64,000 nt of DNA from Halocatena marina (GTDB lineage: Archaea > Halobacteriota > Halobacteria > Halobacteriales > Haloarculaceae), in contig NZ_CP109785.1 of the NCBI RefSeq assembly GCF_025913575.1, positions 1,860,001-1,924,000 on the forward strand, written 5' to 3'. Within the stretch, counting starts at the first letter, position 1. Each line of letters begins with the position of its first letter. The notes below the pieces were generated by a model, which ran no database searches, had not been told where the DNA came from, and saw only the letters and a program-made list of their open reading frames with translations. The position numbers and the translations under genes are program-made. This document shows, in pieces, positions 35,161-44,684 of this stretch.

Positions 35161-35219
35161 TTGATGAACTGTGACGGACCGCACGACGTCTTCTCACAGA
35201 CGATTGCCGTGTCTCGTCC

Positions 35220-35825
35220 TCAGTTTCCGAAGGTTAGGTCGAAGAAGATCGCATCATTCACGTGGATAAAATCGACCGTCTCCGTGTAGTTGTATCCGTC
35301 CTCGCTGTCTCCGTTTGCCGCGGAGACGTGCCCGGAGACGGATGATCCATACTCGGTCTCGGTCTCCTCTGAGACAGATGTAGGAGAGATGGTATCACGC
35401 GCAGAGATGTAGTACGTCCATTCGCCATCCACTGCGGTCACGTATAGATCACCAGAGCGGCCGTCGAGATCGTGTTCGATCCGAAGGCGATTGCGCTGAT
35501 CGTCGGTGATCGTGAGACGCGAAACGGGACCTGTGCTGGTGAAAGTATCGTAATATCCCCCATGAATTGTTCCAGCGGCCACATCACCAGAGATCGACAT
35601 CTCGATCGTATCGTTGTCCTCGGCAGCTGCTCCTTTCTGAATCTCGCCGGCGTGTTCGATCGTGTACTCCCACGGGCCATCATCGAATGCGTGGACCGTA
35701 ATTGGATACGATGACTGATCACTCGCCGATGCTGTCGCGCTCGCACTGCCAGTCATTCCGACGATACCAGCCGCAGAAGCAAGTTTCAAGAAAGCACGCC
35801 GCCCAACTAAGGATCGTCCACTCAT
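35220..35825 (-). CDS. Tat-exported hypothetical protein
   Basis: 201 residues from the ATG at 35825. The N-terminus GRSLVGRRAFLKLASAAGIVGMTGSASATASA is a twin-arginine signal with a hydrophobic core. The mature part is beta-rich and acidic, with Tyr, Thr and Gly-rich strands (HAFDDGPWEYTIEHAGEIQ, GDVAAGTIHGGYYDTFTSTG, GSSVSGHVSAANGDSEDGYN), suggesting a small beta-sandwich folded before export. No catalytic motif is recognised. Related secreted proteins of unknown function occur in haloarchaea. Confidence 0.8.
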   Translation of the reverse strand: MSGRSLVGRRAFLKLASAAGIVGMTGSASATASASDQSSYPITVHAFDDGPWEYTIEHAGEIQKGAAAEDNDTIEMSISGDVAAGTIHGGYYDTFTSTGPVSRLTITDDQRNRLRIEHDLDGRSGDLYVTAVDGEWTYYISARDTISPTSVSEETETEYGSSVSGHVSAANGDSEDGYNYTETVDFIHVNDAIFFDLTFGN

Positions 35826-35999
35826 AGTTGCAGGTAGTCTCACTGTCTGATCTTATGATGAGTCTTGTGGCCGAGACGATACTACAAACGGTGATGCTGG
35901 TTTGGATTACTCACTGACCTGAATGTCAACAAACAAACAAAGATAGTGGCAAGCTCTGACACACCATGCTACAAGTATGCTACGCACGTAATGCACCCT

Positions 36000-36155
36000 A
36001 TGGCACAGTGTGCCCATTGCGAAGCCGACATCACCGAGTGGGCTGAGCGCATCGAAGCAGCAACCAAGCCACCGAGTACGCCAAAAGTTTGGACATGTCC
36101 AGAATGTGATAAAGTTCTCGGTGTCTCTGATTGGGGCACTTCACACCGCGAGTAG
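36000..36155 (+). CDS. Zinc-ribbon microprotein
   Basis: 51 residues from the ATG at 36000 (an alternative ATG lies at 35991). Two CxxC knuckles, CAHCEAD at about 4-7 and CPECDKV at about 37-40, form a treble-clef or zinc-ribbon-like site of the CPxCG type common in haloarchaeal microproteins. The spacer is Pro and Lys containing (AATKPPSTPKVW). The function is unknown; proteins of this class have been tied to regulation in Haloferax. It stands alone. Confidence 0.7.
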   Translation: MAQCAHCEADITEWAERIEAATKPPSTPKVWTCPECDKVLGVSDWGTSHRE

Positions 36156-36395
36156 CGCCTTACCACCGGCTCTGTGATCAGTAAGAGGATCGAATATCCC
36201 ACACAACGTAAGAGTCTGAGAATCCCCGGTTGCTGCTTGATGAGCAATCTCACTACTAACAGAAGGATCTCGTAGACGGAGATCGATTAACAATCCCATG
36301 ATGTTGTGTTCAGAGCTACGTTACCAGCTTGGTACCGGCTATTTTTCACAGACGTGCCCTGCTGTTCACTTGGTGGGACGACAAAAGTAGTCGGT

Positions 36396-38219
36396 TCACC
36401 CGACGCAGCTCGCTTCGGTGCGTTCAAGAATCACTGTGTACTGATCGACGCCGAAGTCTTGTGGATCACCGTACTGGTTAGTACGTGGGTAGATCCCAGC
36501 TCGGAGGAGTTCCCAATACACCGGTCGTGCCTCGGCTGTCCGCAGAAACCGCGGTTCTCGCCCGAACCGTGCTACCACCTCGTACGGATACGTGTTCTCC
36601 GCGAGGAGATTGTGATAGTACGCACGCACTTGTGGGTTCGAGTGATCGCTTGCCCGTTCGCTATGATTGTCCGGCGCAAGATACATGAACGACGTTTGGT
36701 AATTGAGCTGGATGTACGTCGGGCACCGCTCGGGCATGTCGAGTACCCACTCCGCAAGCATGTGTTCGTATTCATCATTAGTTGGGAGATTCGGCCGATG
36801 TGTCGTCATCGCGTATGGGACTGCGGCGTCTTGAGGATCGGTCGCGTACGTCTCGACAGTCGCGTTTTCCGTTGCGTGATCAGTGAGCCACTTGGCCGCT
36901 TGATCGCGCGGTTGCGTCGCGTAGCCGACAGTACCGAGTCCGGTGTAGAACGCGCTCGTCACGAGGAGAACGGCGGTGGCCACTCGCGCCAGTCTTGGTC
37001 GCTGAACCGCTGTGTGTTGTAACGCGACCGCGAGCAACACGAGGAGGAAGGGGACCGTCAACAGCAAGTGATGCGTACGGATATACGCCCACTGAGAAAA
37101 TACTAACAGGGTGGCTCCAACCACGAGCAGCGAAAGGACAATTCCATCACTTTCGATCGAGCGCTGTCGATGTCGGAGGCGATCAAAAGCGGCTACAACA
37201 GCAGCGAGACTCCCGACAAACAATGGAAACCCGAGACCGTTGAGATAGCCACGAAGCAGCCACCACCACGACGGCCGGCGGAGCCATCCGTGTGAGGAGC
37301 CTTTTGCTGTCGTGCCGCGAGCCACTCGGTCGAAGAGCACGTCGACGCCGCCACTCACTGCGCTTGGAAACCCGATGTAAACAGTGACGATCCCGATAGC
37401 TGCACCGCTCACGAGCATTGTCGGTCGGAAGAGTGCTTCCATCGGTGTAGTCCCGTGACGGCGCGCCCGTAACAAGTACGCCCCGGCCAACAGGACAACC
37501 CCAACACCCGCTGTGAGCTTAAAGGCAATAGCGATTCCACCAAACAGACAGCCTCCAAGAAACCGCCGCGATGACCCGGTCTCCACGTACGCGAGCGCGT
37601 AGATGAACGTGAGCAATAAGAAAAACAGCGCGGGGACATCTTCACCAGCTTCGTGGGCGAGAACCACTAACCCCCACGTAAGCGCAAGTGTGGTTGCAGC
37701 GAGCCGTCCGGTCGCCCGATCGCGGAGCATCGTCCCAATCCGGTAGACGAGATAAACACACCCGACCGCGAGCGTGACGTTAACCAACCGGGCAGAGACA
37801 ATTGCTACGGACCACACCCACGATGGTAGTATCTGCCAGTACGTCCAATGGCCGATCGTCCACGCCTCCGAGAGATCCGTGAGCTGTTCCAATCCTCCAG
37901 TAAGCGCGAGATAACACAGTAGCGGGAGCAGGACGATCCCATACAGGTAGAACGTCGCGCCGTACGAGCGCCAGAAAATGATGCCGTCACGGAGCGAGTC
38001 GACACTCGGATCTTGGATGGAGAAGCCGATCGCTTCCATGATATCAACGATCCGCCAACGCTCATCGCGCGTTGCGAAGTTCGGTACGCGGTGCCAGATC
38101 CAGAAGCTACAGAGTGCTGTTGCAAGGAGGAGAATATAAGCCAAGTACGGATCGCTACGGAGATCGTTGACAACCTGTCGCTTGGCGCGGACAATAGGGG
38201 CGGTGAGTCGTCGAAGCAT
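36396..38219 (-). CDS. GT-C-type membrane glycosyltransferase (ArnT/PMT-like)
   Basis: 607 residues with about 11-12 hydrophobic segments in the first 430 residues and a soluble C-terminal domain. The first extracytoplasmic loop carries the acidic pair expected for GT-C enzymes (NFATRDERWRIVD). The following segments (LAYVETGSSRRFLGGCLFGG, LAHEAGEDVPALFFLLLTFI) resemble polyprenyl-phosphate-sugar transferases of the ArnT/dolichyl-mannosyltransferase superfamily. Such proteins add a sugar from a lipid carrier on the outer face, for example in S-layer or lipid glycosylation. No other glycosylation genes flank it, so donor and acceptor are unknown. Confidence 0.75.
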   Translation of the reverse strand: MLRRLTAPIVRAKRQVVNDLRSDPYLAYILLLATALCSFWIWHRVPNFATRDERWRIVDIMEAIGFSIQDPSVDSLRDGIIFWRSYGATFYLYGIVLLPLLCYLALTGGLEQLTDLSEAWTIGHWTYWQILPSWVWSVAIVSARLVNVTLAVGCVYLVYRIGTMLRDRATGRLAATTLALTWGLVVLAHEAGEDVPALFFLLLTFIYALAYVETGSSRRFLGGCLFGGIAIAFKLTAGVGVVLLAGAYLLRARRHGTTPMEALFRPTMLVSGAAIGIVTVYIGFPSAVSGGVDVLFDRVARGTTAKGSSHGWLRRPSWWWLLRGYLNGLGFPLFVGSLAAVVAAFDRLRHRQRSIESDGIVLSLLVVGATLLVFSQWAYIRTHHLLLTVPFLLVLLAVALQHTAVQRPRLARVATAVLLVTSAFYTGLGTVGYATQPRDQAAKWLTDHATENATVETYATDPQDAAVPYAMTTHRPNLPTNDEYEHMLAEWVLDMPERCPTYIQLNYQTSFMYLAPDNHSERASDHSNPQVRAYYHNLLAENTYPYEVVARFGREPRFLRTAEARPVYWELLRAGIYPRTNQYGDPQDFGVDQYTVILERTEASCVG

Positions 38220-38624
38220 GATTGTGATCAGTGGCTAAGTCAATTGATGGAGGGAATACTGGTGGTCATCGATCGATCGAGCATTTGCATCGAGTGCCAG
38301 CAGTTCGCCGCCGAATACGTCCGAAGTTTTCGTTGCATGGACTATCTTGCAGTGAGAGGGATAAGACGGCGTGTTAGTATCGTCGGTGCACAACATACGT
38401 AGATATATCTACTGAGAATCTGTTCTATCAGATATGACCGTCGATACACTGGCGGTACAGCGAATCGTTGGTATGGGTGAGTGCAAGCTGGCACGGTGAC
38501 GCTGAACATCCCGTCGCTCTTAAATTGGGATCAGTTCTGCTTGATACGCCCGTAGAAACGAGCGCAGACGACCGATCCCTGTAGCGAGCAACAATCACTT
38601 CAGCCGCGTCAATCTACTCTTCGT
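38220..38624. other. Intergenic region, possible very small frame
   Basis: No firm feature. A 21-codon frame at 38434-38499 (MTVDTLAVQRIVGMGECKLA...) follows an AT-rich stretch. It is too short to support without expression evidence. Confidence 0.35.
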
Positions 38625-38822
38625 ATGGCGACTGATCGGTCGAGCCAATGGGAGTACAAAACAGTTCGCCCGCCAACAGAAGCAACACAGAAAGAGGCCG
38701 CAGATCCGACAAAGCAGCTGAACGAACTCGGGAAAGCTGGCTGGGAACTCGCCGGCACCATCGACTACACCGGCGGTGGGACGAAGTATCTCGTTTTCAA
38801 ACGTCCACAATCGATGGAGTGA
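38625..38822 (+). CDS. DUF4177 family small protein
   Basis: 65 residues: SSQWEYKTVRPP followed by KQLNELGKAGWELAGTIDYTGGGTKYLVFKRP. The pattern of WEYK, then LNELGxxGWEL, then a final beta strand is the DUF4177 signature. These are small alpha/beta proteins of unknown function. It lies 62 bases upstream of a membrane protein gene on the same strand and may share its transcript. Confidence 0.85.
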   Translation: MATDRSSQWEYKTVRPPTEATQKEAADPTKQLNELGKAGWELAGTIDYTGGGTKYLVFKRPQSME

Positions 38823-38884
38823 AGAATCGTTACCGGTCGTATCATCGGATTTTTGTGAATAGCTCGTATTTGCTACGGGTACAG

Positions 38885-39892
38885 ATGAGTTTTGAACCAA
38901 CTGCGGATACCATGAGAGAGCGGGCCAATGAGAGCCGTCTCAAACTCTGGTTGTTACTCGGTGCCAATCGGCTGATCGTCACCGGGTTGTTGGTCCTATT
39001 CATTTTTCTCAACTACCTCGCATTGAGTGTGCTGTACGGGACGCCGCTGTCGGCGGCGATCGGGACAGGGGATACGATCGAAACGATGTTTTCGACGATG
39101 ATTAGCGGCATCATCACTGGTACCACGCTCGTCGTCACCATCAGCCAGCTCGTCATCGCTCAAGAAACAGGTCCACTCGGTGATCAACACAGACGGATGA
39201 GTGATGCGTTGGATTTTCGTGATTACACCGAAGAGTTTACTGGAACGACGACGCCAGCTGACCCATCGGCGTTCCTCAAGACGATCCTCGATACGACGAC
39301 CGAGCGGGCATACGCGTTCCGGGATGCCGTCGACGATACACCGAACTCAGAACTCACTGCGGACGTAGAGACGTTCACAGACAGCCTGATTGAGAACGCA
39401 AAGACAGTCAGCGAGCAGCTCGATGGGGCTCAGTTCGGAACGTTTGACGTGCTGTTTGCGTCGTTGAACTATAACTACTCGAAGAAGCTCTTCGAGGTAG
39501 ACCGGCTCGAAAATGAGTATGCAGACAGTCTGAGCGACAACGCAGCCGAAACACTTACCGAACTCGATACAGCCCTTGCGATGTTCGGACCAGTACGCGA
39601 ACATGTCAAAACGTTGTATTTTCAATGGGAGCTGATGAACCTCTCGCGGTTGATTCTGTACGCGGCGGTTCCGACACTGGTGCTTTCCGGATTCATGCTG
39701 TCGTTCGCCGGACCAAGCTCATTTCCGGGATACTTCCTCGGGATCGAACGGTTGCTTTGGGTCGTCGGAATCGCATTTACGATCACACTCACGCCGTTCT
39801 TACTACTCGTGGCCTACCTGCTCCGCATCGCTACCGTTGCCCAGCGTACCCTCGCTATTGGACCACTCATTCTTCGCTCCTCAGAACGATAA
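38885..39892 (+). CDS. Unrecognised four-segment membrane protein, paralogue A
   Basis: 335 residues from the ATG at 38885. Layout: a charged N-terminus (MRERANESRLKLWLLLGANR), two membrane segments at about 28-50 and 68-92, a ~150-residue acidic helical soluble region (about 95-240, with FGTFDVLFASLNYNYSKKLFEVDRLENEYAD), and two more segments near 255-320 (LSRLILYAAVPTLVLSGFML; LLWVVGIAFTITLTPFLLLVAYLLRI). I do not recognise the family. The next gene (40435) is a clear paralogue with the same layout. The soluble region between paired helices suggests a sensory or channel-like arrangement, but there is no motif to name it. Confidence 0.8.
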   Translation: MSFEPTADTMRERANESRLKLWLLLGANRLIVTGLLVLFIFLNYLALSVLYGTPLSAAIGTGDTIETMFSTMISGIITGTTLVVTISQLVIAQETGPLGDQHRRMSDALDFRDYTEEFTGTTTPADPSAFLKTILDTTTERAYAFRDAVDDTPNSELTADVETFTDSLIENAKTVSEQLDGAQFGTFDVLFASLNYNYSKKLFEVDRLENEYADSLSDNAAETLTELDTALAMFGPVREHVKTLYFQWELMNLSRLILYAAVPTLVLSGFMLSFAGPSSFPGYFLGIERLLWVVGIAFTITLTPFLLLVAYLLRIATVAQRTLAIGPLILRSSER

Positions 39893-40434
39893 CCACACTG
39901 TGCCGATATATAAGTTTGTGAAACAATCGATTCAAGCGGAACCAATCTGGATCCGAAGCTCGGATTTCTGGCCGAATTTAGCTGATGACATATAAAAAAC
40001 ACTACGTTACAGACGTATGCTTGTAACAGCAAGCAATAGGTACAGGTCATTCGATTCGCCCGTACAAGGAACTCTCCCGGGAAGGCGTACGGAAGAGATT
40101 ACGACCGGATGTGCTGTGTCTCCTACAGAGTGTAGAAATGTGAATGATGTTTGACGTTATTCTAGGTGATTTCTACAGTCGATTTATCGTCACGAGACAG
40201 GATCAGTCGTATCACACTCAACAGACAGATGACTGCCCACGCAGTTCCTGAAAAGAGGATCGAAATCAGCTGCTGACTCGAACCATCTGGTGAGCAGCGG
40301 TACAGAGAGAGCGCCATCTTCTAATGGGATGGCTGGATTACGTTTCAACGTGCACACAGACGTAGGCGTGAACGATAGACAGAGTGTTGACTGTCGATAC
40401 TCAATTGCAATGTATATTAAAGGGACAGAGCAGC
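39893..40434. other. Intergenic region between the two paralogues
   Basis: 542 bases containing dyad copy 3 (40007-40026) and otherwise no supported gene. A minus-strand frame at 40190-40459 has no recognisable features. Confidence 0.5.
40007..40026 (-). repeat. 20-bp dispersed dyad, copy 3
   Basis: Plus-strand TTACAGACGTATGCTTGTAA; read on the minus strand it is TTACAAGCATACGTCTGTAA, taken as the consensus. It lies 115 bases after the paralogue A stop. Confidence 0.65.
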
Positions 40435-41472
40435 ATGAGCGATGAACCGAGCGACACAATGCGCGAGCGGATCAACGAGAGCCAAACGAAGTTATGGATC
40501 CTGCTTCGGGCAGATCGTGAGCGGCTCGCCAGTATCGTACTCGGCGGTATCTTCGTCTCGTTCATCGCTGTTGGGATACTCGATCCGACACCGCTTCGGG
40601 CGGCGATCACGAGTAAGGATCCAATCGAAACACTCTTTGAGGAGTACGTCGCGGCGATCATCACCGGCGTAACGCTCGTGCTCACGCTCAATCAACTCAT
40701 ACTTTCACAAGAACTTGGTGCAGTTGGTGACCAACGCGAGCGCATGGTAGGCGCGATGGACTTCCGCGAGGATGTCGAGGATACGATTGATGCGCCAATC
40801 ACCCCACCGGAGCCGTCAGCGTTCCTTCGGGCAATCATCGACGCGACGCAAGCACGGGCGAACGATCTTTCAGAAGCCGTCTCCGAGAGCCGAGATGAGC
40901 AGCTGCGAGATCACACTGACGCCTACATCGAAAGCCTCACTCAGAACGCAACGGAAGTCAGCAACCAACTCGAAGACGCACAGTTCGGGACGTTCACGGT
41001 GCTGTTCGCCGCACTCGATTACAACTACTCGTGGAAGATTTACGAAGCCCGCCGCCTGAAAAACGAACACGCCGACGGACTCACCGATGAAGCCGACGAG
41101 GCATTCGATCGGCTCATCGAGGTGCTGAAATTCTTTGGTCCTGCTCGTGAGCACTTCAAAACGCTATATTTCCAGTGGGAGCTCGCAGACCTTTCTCGTA
41201 CGCTGCTGTACGTCGCAGTTCCCGCTGTCGTTGTCACCTCGATAATGGTGCTTTTTGTGGGAAATCCAGGCACAATCACTGGCACGACAGCTGGTGTCGA
41301 CAACCTACTCTGGGTTACAAGCGCAGCGGCGACGATTGCACTCTCACCGTTCATTCTACTACTTTCGTACATTCTTCGAATCGTGACCGTCGCCAAGCGG
41401 ACGCTTTCGATCGGTCCGTTCATTCTCCGAGAAACCGACCGGAGCGAAAGTATCGATTGGGATGAAGAATGA
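40435..41472 (+). CDS. Unrecognised four-segment membrane protein, paralogue B
   Basis: 345 residues from the ATG at 40435. It matches paralogue A along its length: MRERINESQTKLWILLRADR, then the two N-terminal segments, PPEPSAFLRAIIDATQARANDLSEAV, FGTFTVLFAALDYNYSWKIYEARRLKNEHAD, FFGPAREHFKTLYFQWELADLSRTLLYVAVPAVV, and the closing TIALSPFILLLSYILRIVTVAKRTLSIGPFILRE. The most conserved parts are the MRERxNES start, the NYNYS segment and the HxKTLYFQWEL element before the third membrane segment. Those conserved positions are candidates for function. No known domain is recognised. Confidence 0.8.
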   Translation: MSDEPSDTMRERINESQTKLWILLRADRERLASIVLGGIFVSFIAVGILDPTPLRAAITSKDPIETLFEEYVAAIITGVTLVLTLNQLILSQELGAVGDQRERMVGAMDFREDVEDTIDAPITPPEPSAFLRAIIDATQARANDLSEAVSESRDEQLRDHTDAYIESLTQNATEVSNQLEDAQFGTFTVLFAALDYNYSWKIYEARRLKNEHADGLTDEADEAFDRLIEVLKFFGPAREHFKTLYFQWELADLSRTLLYVAVPAVVVTSIMVLFVGNPGTITGTTAGVDNLLWVTSAAATIALSPFILLLSYILRIVTVAKRTLSIGPFILRETDRSESIDWDEE

Positions 41473-42106
41473 AATCGGTCTATTACTCAAAAATAAATGC
41501 CCGATCAATAGATAGATGGCTATCTTCGAGAGTCATCTATCAGAGCAATTCCAACGGGCACGCACAGCGACCGTCAAGTCTGCTATCGCGGTAATGAATT
41601 AACCCATCTGCACACCCGCTATATCGATAGTTTGAGTATATCGTCGCAAGTATTTGCCTATCGATCAGGACTCTCCAATATCATTTCTCTCGAAGATCAG
41701 CGGCAGAGATGGACGACGGTTTGATTGCCAGAACCGCGGGAGTCTATCTTCGATGATTTACTCGAACGACATAGAGCACTCGATCAGTACCATCCGAATC
41801 ATCGAAGAAGAGACCGATGGTTATCGAGAGAGCCAGAAGCCACAAAGTCACCATACAATTAGCAAGAGTAAGCCGGTCGGACAGTTGATTACGTTCTAAG
41901 AACAAAGTAACGATCAGAATATCAACCACTCACAACACCGTTCCTCATCAAATTCGGGAATGTACTTCTAAAGAGTTTATATAATATGCATTAAATAGAT
42001 AGATTATTAATATTTTGTGAGGGAGTGTGTGAACCACACTCGCCGTCGACAACCGAAACCGCGAGTAGAGTGAATAGCGATCAGGAGTGGAAGATGTTAC
42101 AGTCGA
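41473..42106. other. 634-bp intergenic region
   Basis: No supported gene. It contains a hairpin just after paralogue B (41511-41541) and an AT-rich stretch at about 41970-42020. A plus-strand frame at 41654-41899 lacks any recognisable motif. Confidence 0.5.
41511..41541 (+). terminator. Hairpin downstream of paralogue B
   Basis: GATAGATGGCT and AGTCATCTATC pair over 11 positions (one G-T wobble) around a nine-base loop, 39 bases after the stop codon. It is a possible 3'-end or processing structure; there is no following T-run. Confidence 0.35.
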
Positions 42107-43252
42107 TCAGCTCTCTGTCGAGATCTGACGATCAGTACCGAGCCAGCCATCGAGTAGACCGCTCACAGCGATGACAACGAGGCCGACTGCGGCAATGTAA
42201 GCGTACGTCGATTGGATGCCAACGAGATCGAGTAACCGGCCAGTAACGAGTTCTCCGACACCTGATCCGGTGGCAAAACCGAATCCAGTAAGAAACGTTT
42301 GTGCGGTCGAACCGATCGATTCGGGCGCGAGTTCGTGTGCGAGATTCACCGCCGCGAGCATGAACGCAGCGTAGCCAACGCCGAGGAGGAGTTGCATGCT
42401 GACGACGATACTCGCCGCCGGTGCTGAGGCGTAGAGTGCGAACGTGATGACGTGACAGGCCGCGCCAGCGATCAGTAAACGACGATACGACGCCGTAAAG
42501 CGAGCAGCATAGAGAAAAACGACCGCTTCACCAAGTGTCTTCGCGGCGACCGAGAGTCCGGTGATCGCATCGCTTGCGCCGAGGCTCTTGACGTATACCG
42601 AGAGATACGCGCCTCCAGCAGGGAACATCGCACCCATCAAGAATGCGGCGACTAACAGCGCAGCGAAGTTCCGATCTCTGATGAGCGATGCCGCGCGCAG
42701 ACCGACGCTTTCGGTCGGTGGTTTGCTCTCGACGGGGATTCGAATGAGGATGACCGCGAGCGCGGCCATGCCGGCAGCAAAACAGTAGAAAACGATAACC
42801 GATCCAACTTGCGAACTGACGAGACCGATTCCGAGTGCAGCGACGCCGAACGCGATACTGCCGTAGGCGCGGACGCTTCCGTACGGTAACCCCGCCGAGA
42901 GCAGCATTGAGTTGGCGACTGGACGGACCGGTGCACGGAACGCAGCGAGCGCGACCGTGACGAACACGAGCAGCGGGAAGGCCGACGCAAACTGTGGATA
43001 AGCGAGCACCAGCACGCCCGAAACGACGACGCTCCCAAACAGGATCCGCTTTTGTGCGCCGAAACGATCGCTCAGTACCCCCCACAGCGGAAGTGCGGCG
43101 ATACCGGCCACCCGGAGCAAAAACCCAATCGTTCCCATCTGGACTCCGGTCATCCCAATGTCAGCGAAGTAGGCGTTTCGATACACAACAAAGCCGCTCA
43201 ATGCGGCGAAGTACAGAAAATAAAACGACTCAAAGTAGCGACGCTCGTCCAT
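42107..43252 (-). CDS. MFS transporter
   Basis: 381 residues with about 12 hydrophobic segments. The loop between segments 2 and 3 carries the MFS signature in modified form (LPLWGVLSDRFGAQKRILFG). The N-terminus MDERRYFESFYFLYFAALSGFVVYRNAYFADIGMTGVQMGTIGFLL resembles the LacY/nucleoside/phenylpropionate-permease-like group. It probably imports a sugar or small organic acid by proton symport. It lies 105 bases from the glucose dehydrogenase gene on the same strand, suggesting that it supplies that pathway. Confidence 0.88.
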   Translation of the reverse strand: MDERRYFESFYFLYFAALSGFVVYRNAYFADIGMTGVQMGTIGFLLRVAGIAALPLWGVLSDRFGAQKRILFGSVVVSGVLVLAYPQFASAFPLLVFVTVALAAFRAPVRPVANSMLLSAGLPYGSVRAYGSIAFGVAALGIGLVSSQVGSVIVFYCFAAGMAALAVILIRIPVESKPPTESVGLRAASLIRDRNFAALLVAAFLMGAMFPAGGAYLSVYVKSLGASDAITGLSVAAKTLGEAVVFLYAARFTASYRRLLIAGAACHVITFALYASAPAASIVVSMQLLLGVGYAAFMLAAVNLAHELAPESIGSTAQTFLTGFGFATGSGVGELVTGRLLDLVGIQSTYAYIAAVGLVVIAVSGLLDGWLGTDRQISTES

Positions 43253-43356
43253 CTGCTCGCAGTTCCCAACCGAGTGGCTTAGTCGCTCGCCTATCGGTGA
43301 ACATTGTTAGTAACTCGTCACTAATTCGTACAAACGTGGAACGTCAGTTGGAGCTG

Positions 43357-44424
43357 TCAGCGCGTATCGAACGCGACGACCGTCTTGATACCATCAGTGT
43401 TCTTCTCGAATGCGGCGTCTGTCTCTTCAGGCGTGTAGACGCCAGTGATGATATCATCGACGAACCAGTCGGGAAACGCTGCCAATCGCTTCTTGGCCAT
43501 CTCAAACTGCCTGACGTTGGAGTTGACACTTCCAAAGAGCATCTTATTCTGGAGCACCATCTCGCGGTGGAGTCGCCCGCCATCGATCTCGAACTCCCAG
43601 TCGCCCGGTATTCCGAGCAACGCCCCGACGCCGTTGGGCGCAAGCGCGTCAACGGTTTCGAATGCGTGTTTTGCGTAGCCGGTCGCCTCGTAGACGAAGT
43701 CGACCGCTTCGTGGGCGTCGGCCATCGCCTCGACAGACGTTTCTCGCGAATCGACGTACGTGCCGCCGAGTCGCTCGATGATGTCGATCGTCGGATCAGG
43801 TCGATCGCGTCGGCCGAGGCAGTAGGTTCGCTGGAATGGAGACGACGGCGTCTCTAACATGGCGAGCGTGAGAAGACCCAACGGTCCGTTGCCGAGTACG
43901 AGTGCACTCTCAGGCTCCCACTCGAACGCAGACCGAGCGGCGAGCGCGTGTTCCAACGCCTTCTCTGAGTTCGAGATTGGCTCGACGAGGAAGCCGTACT
44001 CCGCGAACGAGTCGGGAACTGAGACGAGGAATTCCGGTGAACTAGTGAAGAACTCGGACATGTAGCCGTGTGCTCCGACGATGCCGCGTTCGACGTACTG
44101 ACCGTCAGGAGCCATATCCGGCTCACCACGCTCGAAGTACTTGTTCGTCTCCGGCGGTCGACGAACCGTCGGTACGACGAGTTCGCCCGCTTTGAGCGCA
44201 GTGCCGTTGGCGTCTTCGACGACGGCGACGGCCTCGTGGCCGAGAATCTGGTAGTCATCTCCTGACGGGAATCCACCGTGGTTGTTCTGTATCACTTCGT
44301 GGTCGGTTCCGTCGATACCGACACGGAGTGTCCGAAGCAGTGCTTCGCCCGCTTCGGGCGTCGGGCGAGGAACATTGGCGAGGGTTGGGCGCGATTCGCC
44401 ACGCCTAATGACGACTGCTCTCAT
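43357..44424 (-). CDS. gdh: Zinc-dependent glucose 1-dehydrogenase
   Basis: 355 residues of the medium-chain dehydrogenase superfamily, matching the archaeal glucose dehydrogenase type. The N-terminal catalytic domain has GIDGTDHEVIQNNHGGFPSGDDYQILGHEAVAVVED with the metal His-Glu pair. The glucose-binding segment is VGAHGYMSEFFTSSPEFLVSVPD. The Rossmann domain has ALVLGNGPLGLLTLAM, and FGSVNSNVRQFEMA is near the C-terminus. It oxidises glucose (and often galactose, xylose or glucosamine) to the lactone with NAD(P), the first step of the semi-phosphorylative Entner-Doudoroff route. It is divergent from a glucosaminate-lyase-like gene, which hints at an amino-sugar substrate. Confidence 0.92.
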   Translation of the reverse strand: MRAVVIRRGESRPTLANVPRPTPEAGEALLRTLRVGIDGTDHEVIQNNHGGFPSGDDYQILGHEAVAVVEDANGTALKAGELVVPTVRRPPETNKYFERGEPDMAPDGQYVERGIVGAHGYMSEFFTSSPEFLVSVPDSFAEYGFLVEPISNSEKALEHALAARSAFEWEPESALVLGNGPLGLLTLAMLETPSSPFQRTYCLGRRDRPDPTIDIIERLGGTYVDSRETSVEAMADAHEAVDFVYEATGYAKHAFETVDALAPNGVGALLGIPGDWEFEIDGGRLHREMVLQNKMLFGSVNSNVRQFEMAKKRLAAFPDWFVDDIITGVYTPEETDAAFEKNTDGIKTVVAFDTR

Positions 44425-44684
44425 TCGACGATTCCTCCGCTCGACACTGGAATGAGTCGTGAATCTACGCGCGCTGAATAGGATTTGGCGGGTACTGACA
44501 TGAAATGAGCTTCCGCGCAGACAGAGATAAACGCTCCGACGACAGTCGAATGTGAGACGAACTCACCGGCCGAACGCGCCGTCAGGGAGCGACAACCGAC
44601 CATTACTCGCGTAGTGTCCGTTCGTCGGTTTCAGCAGTGTGTTTCTTATCAGATCAGCGCGGACCCTCTGTTGGAAGCTCCGTC

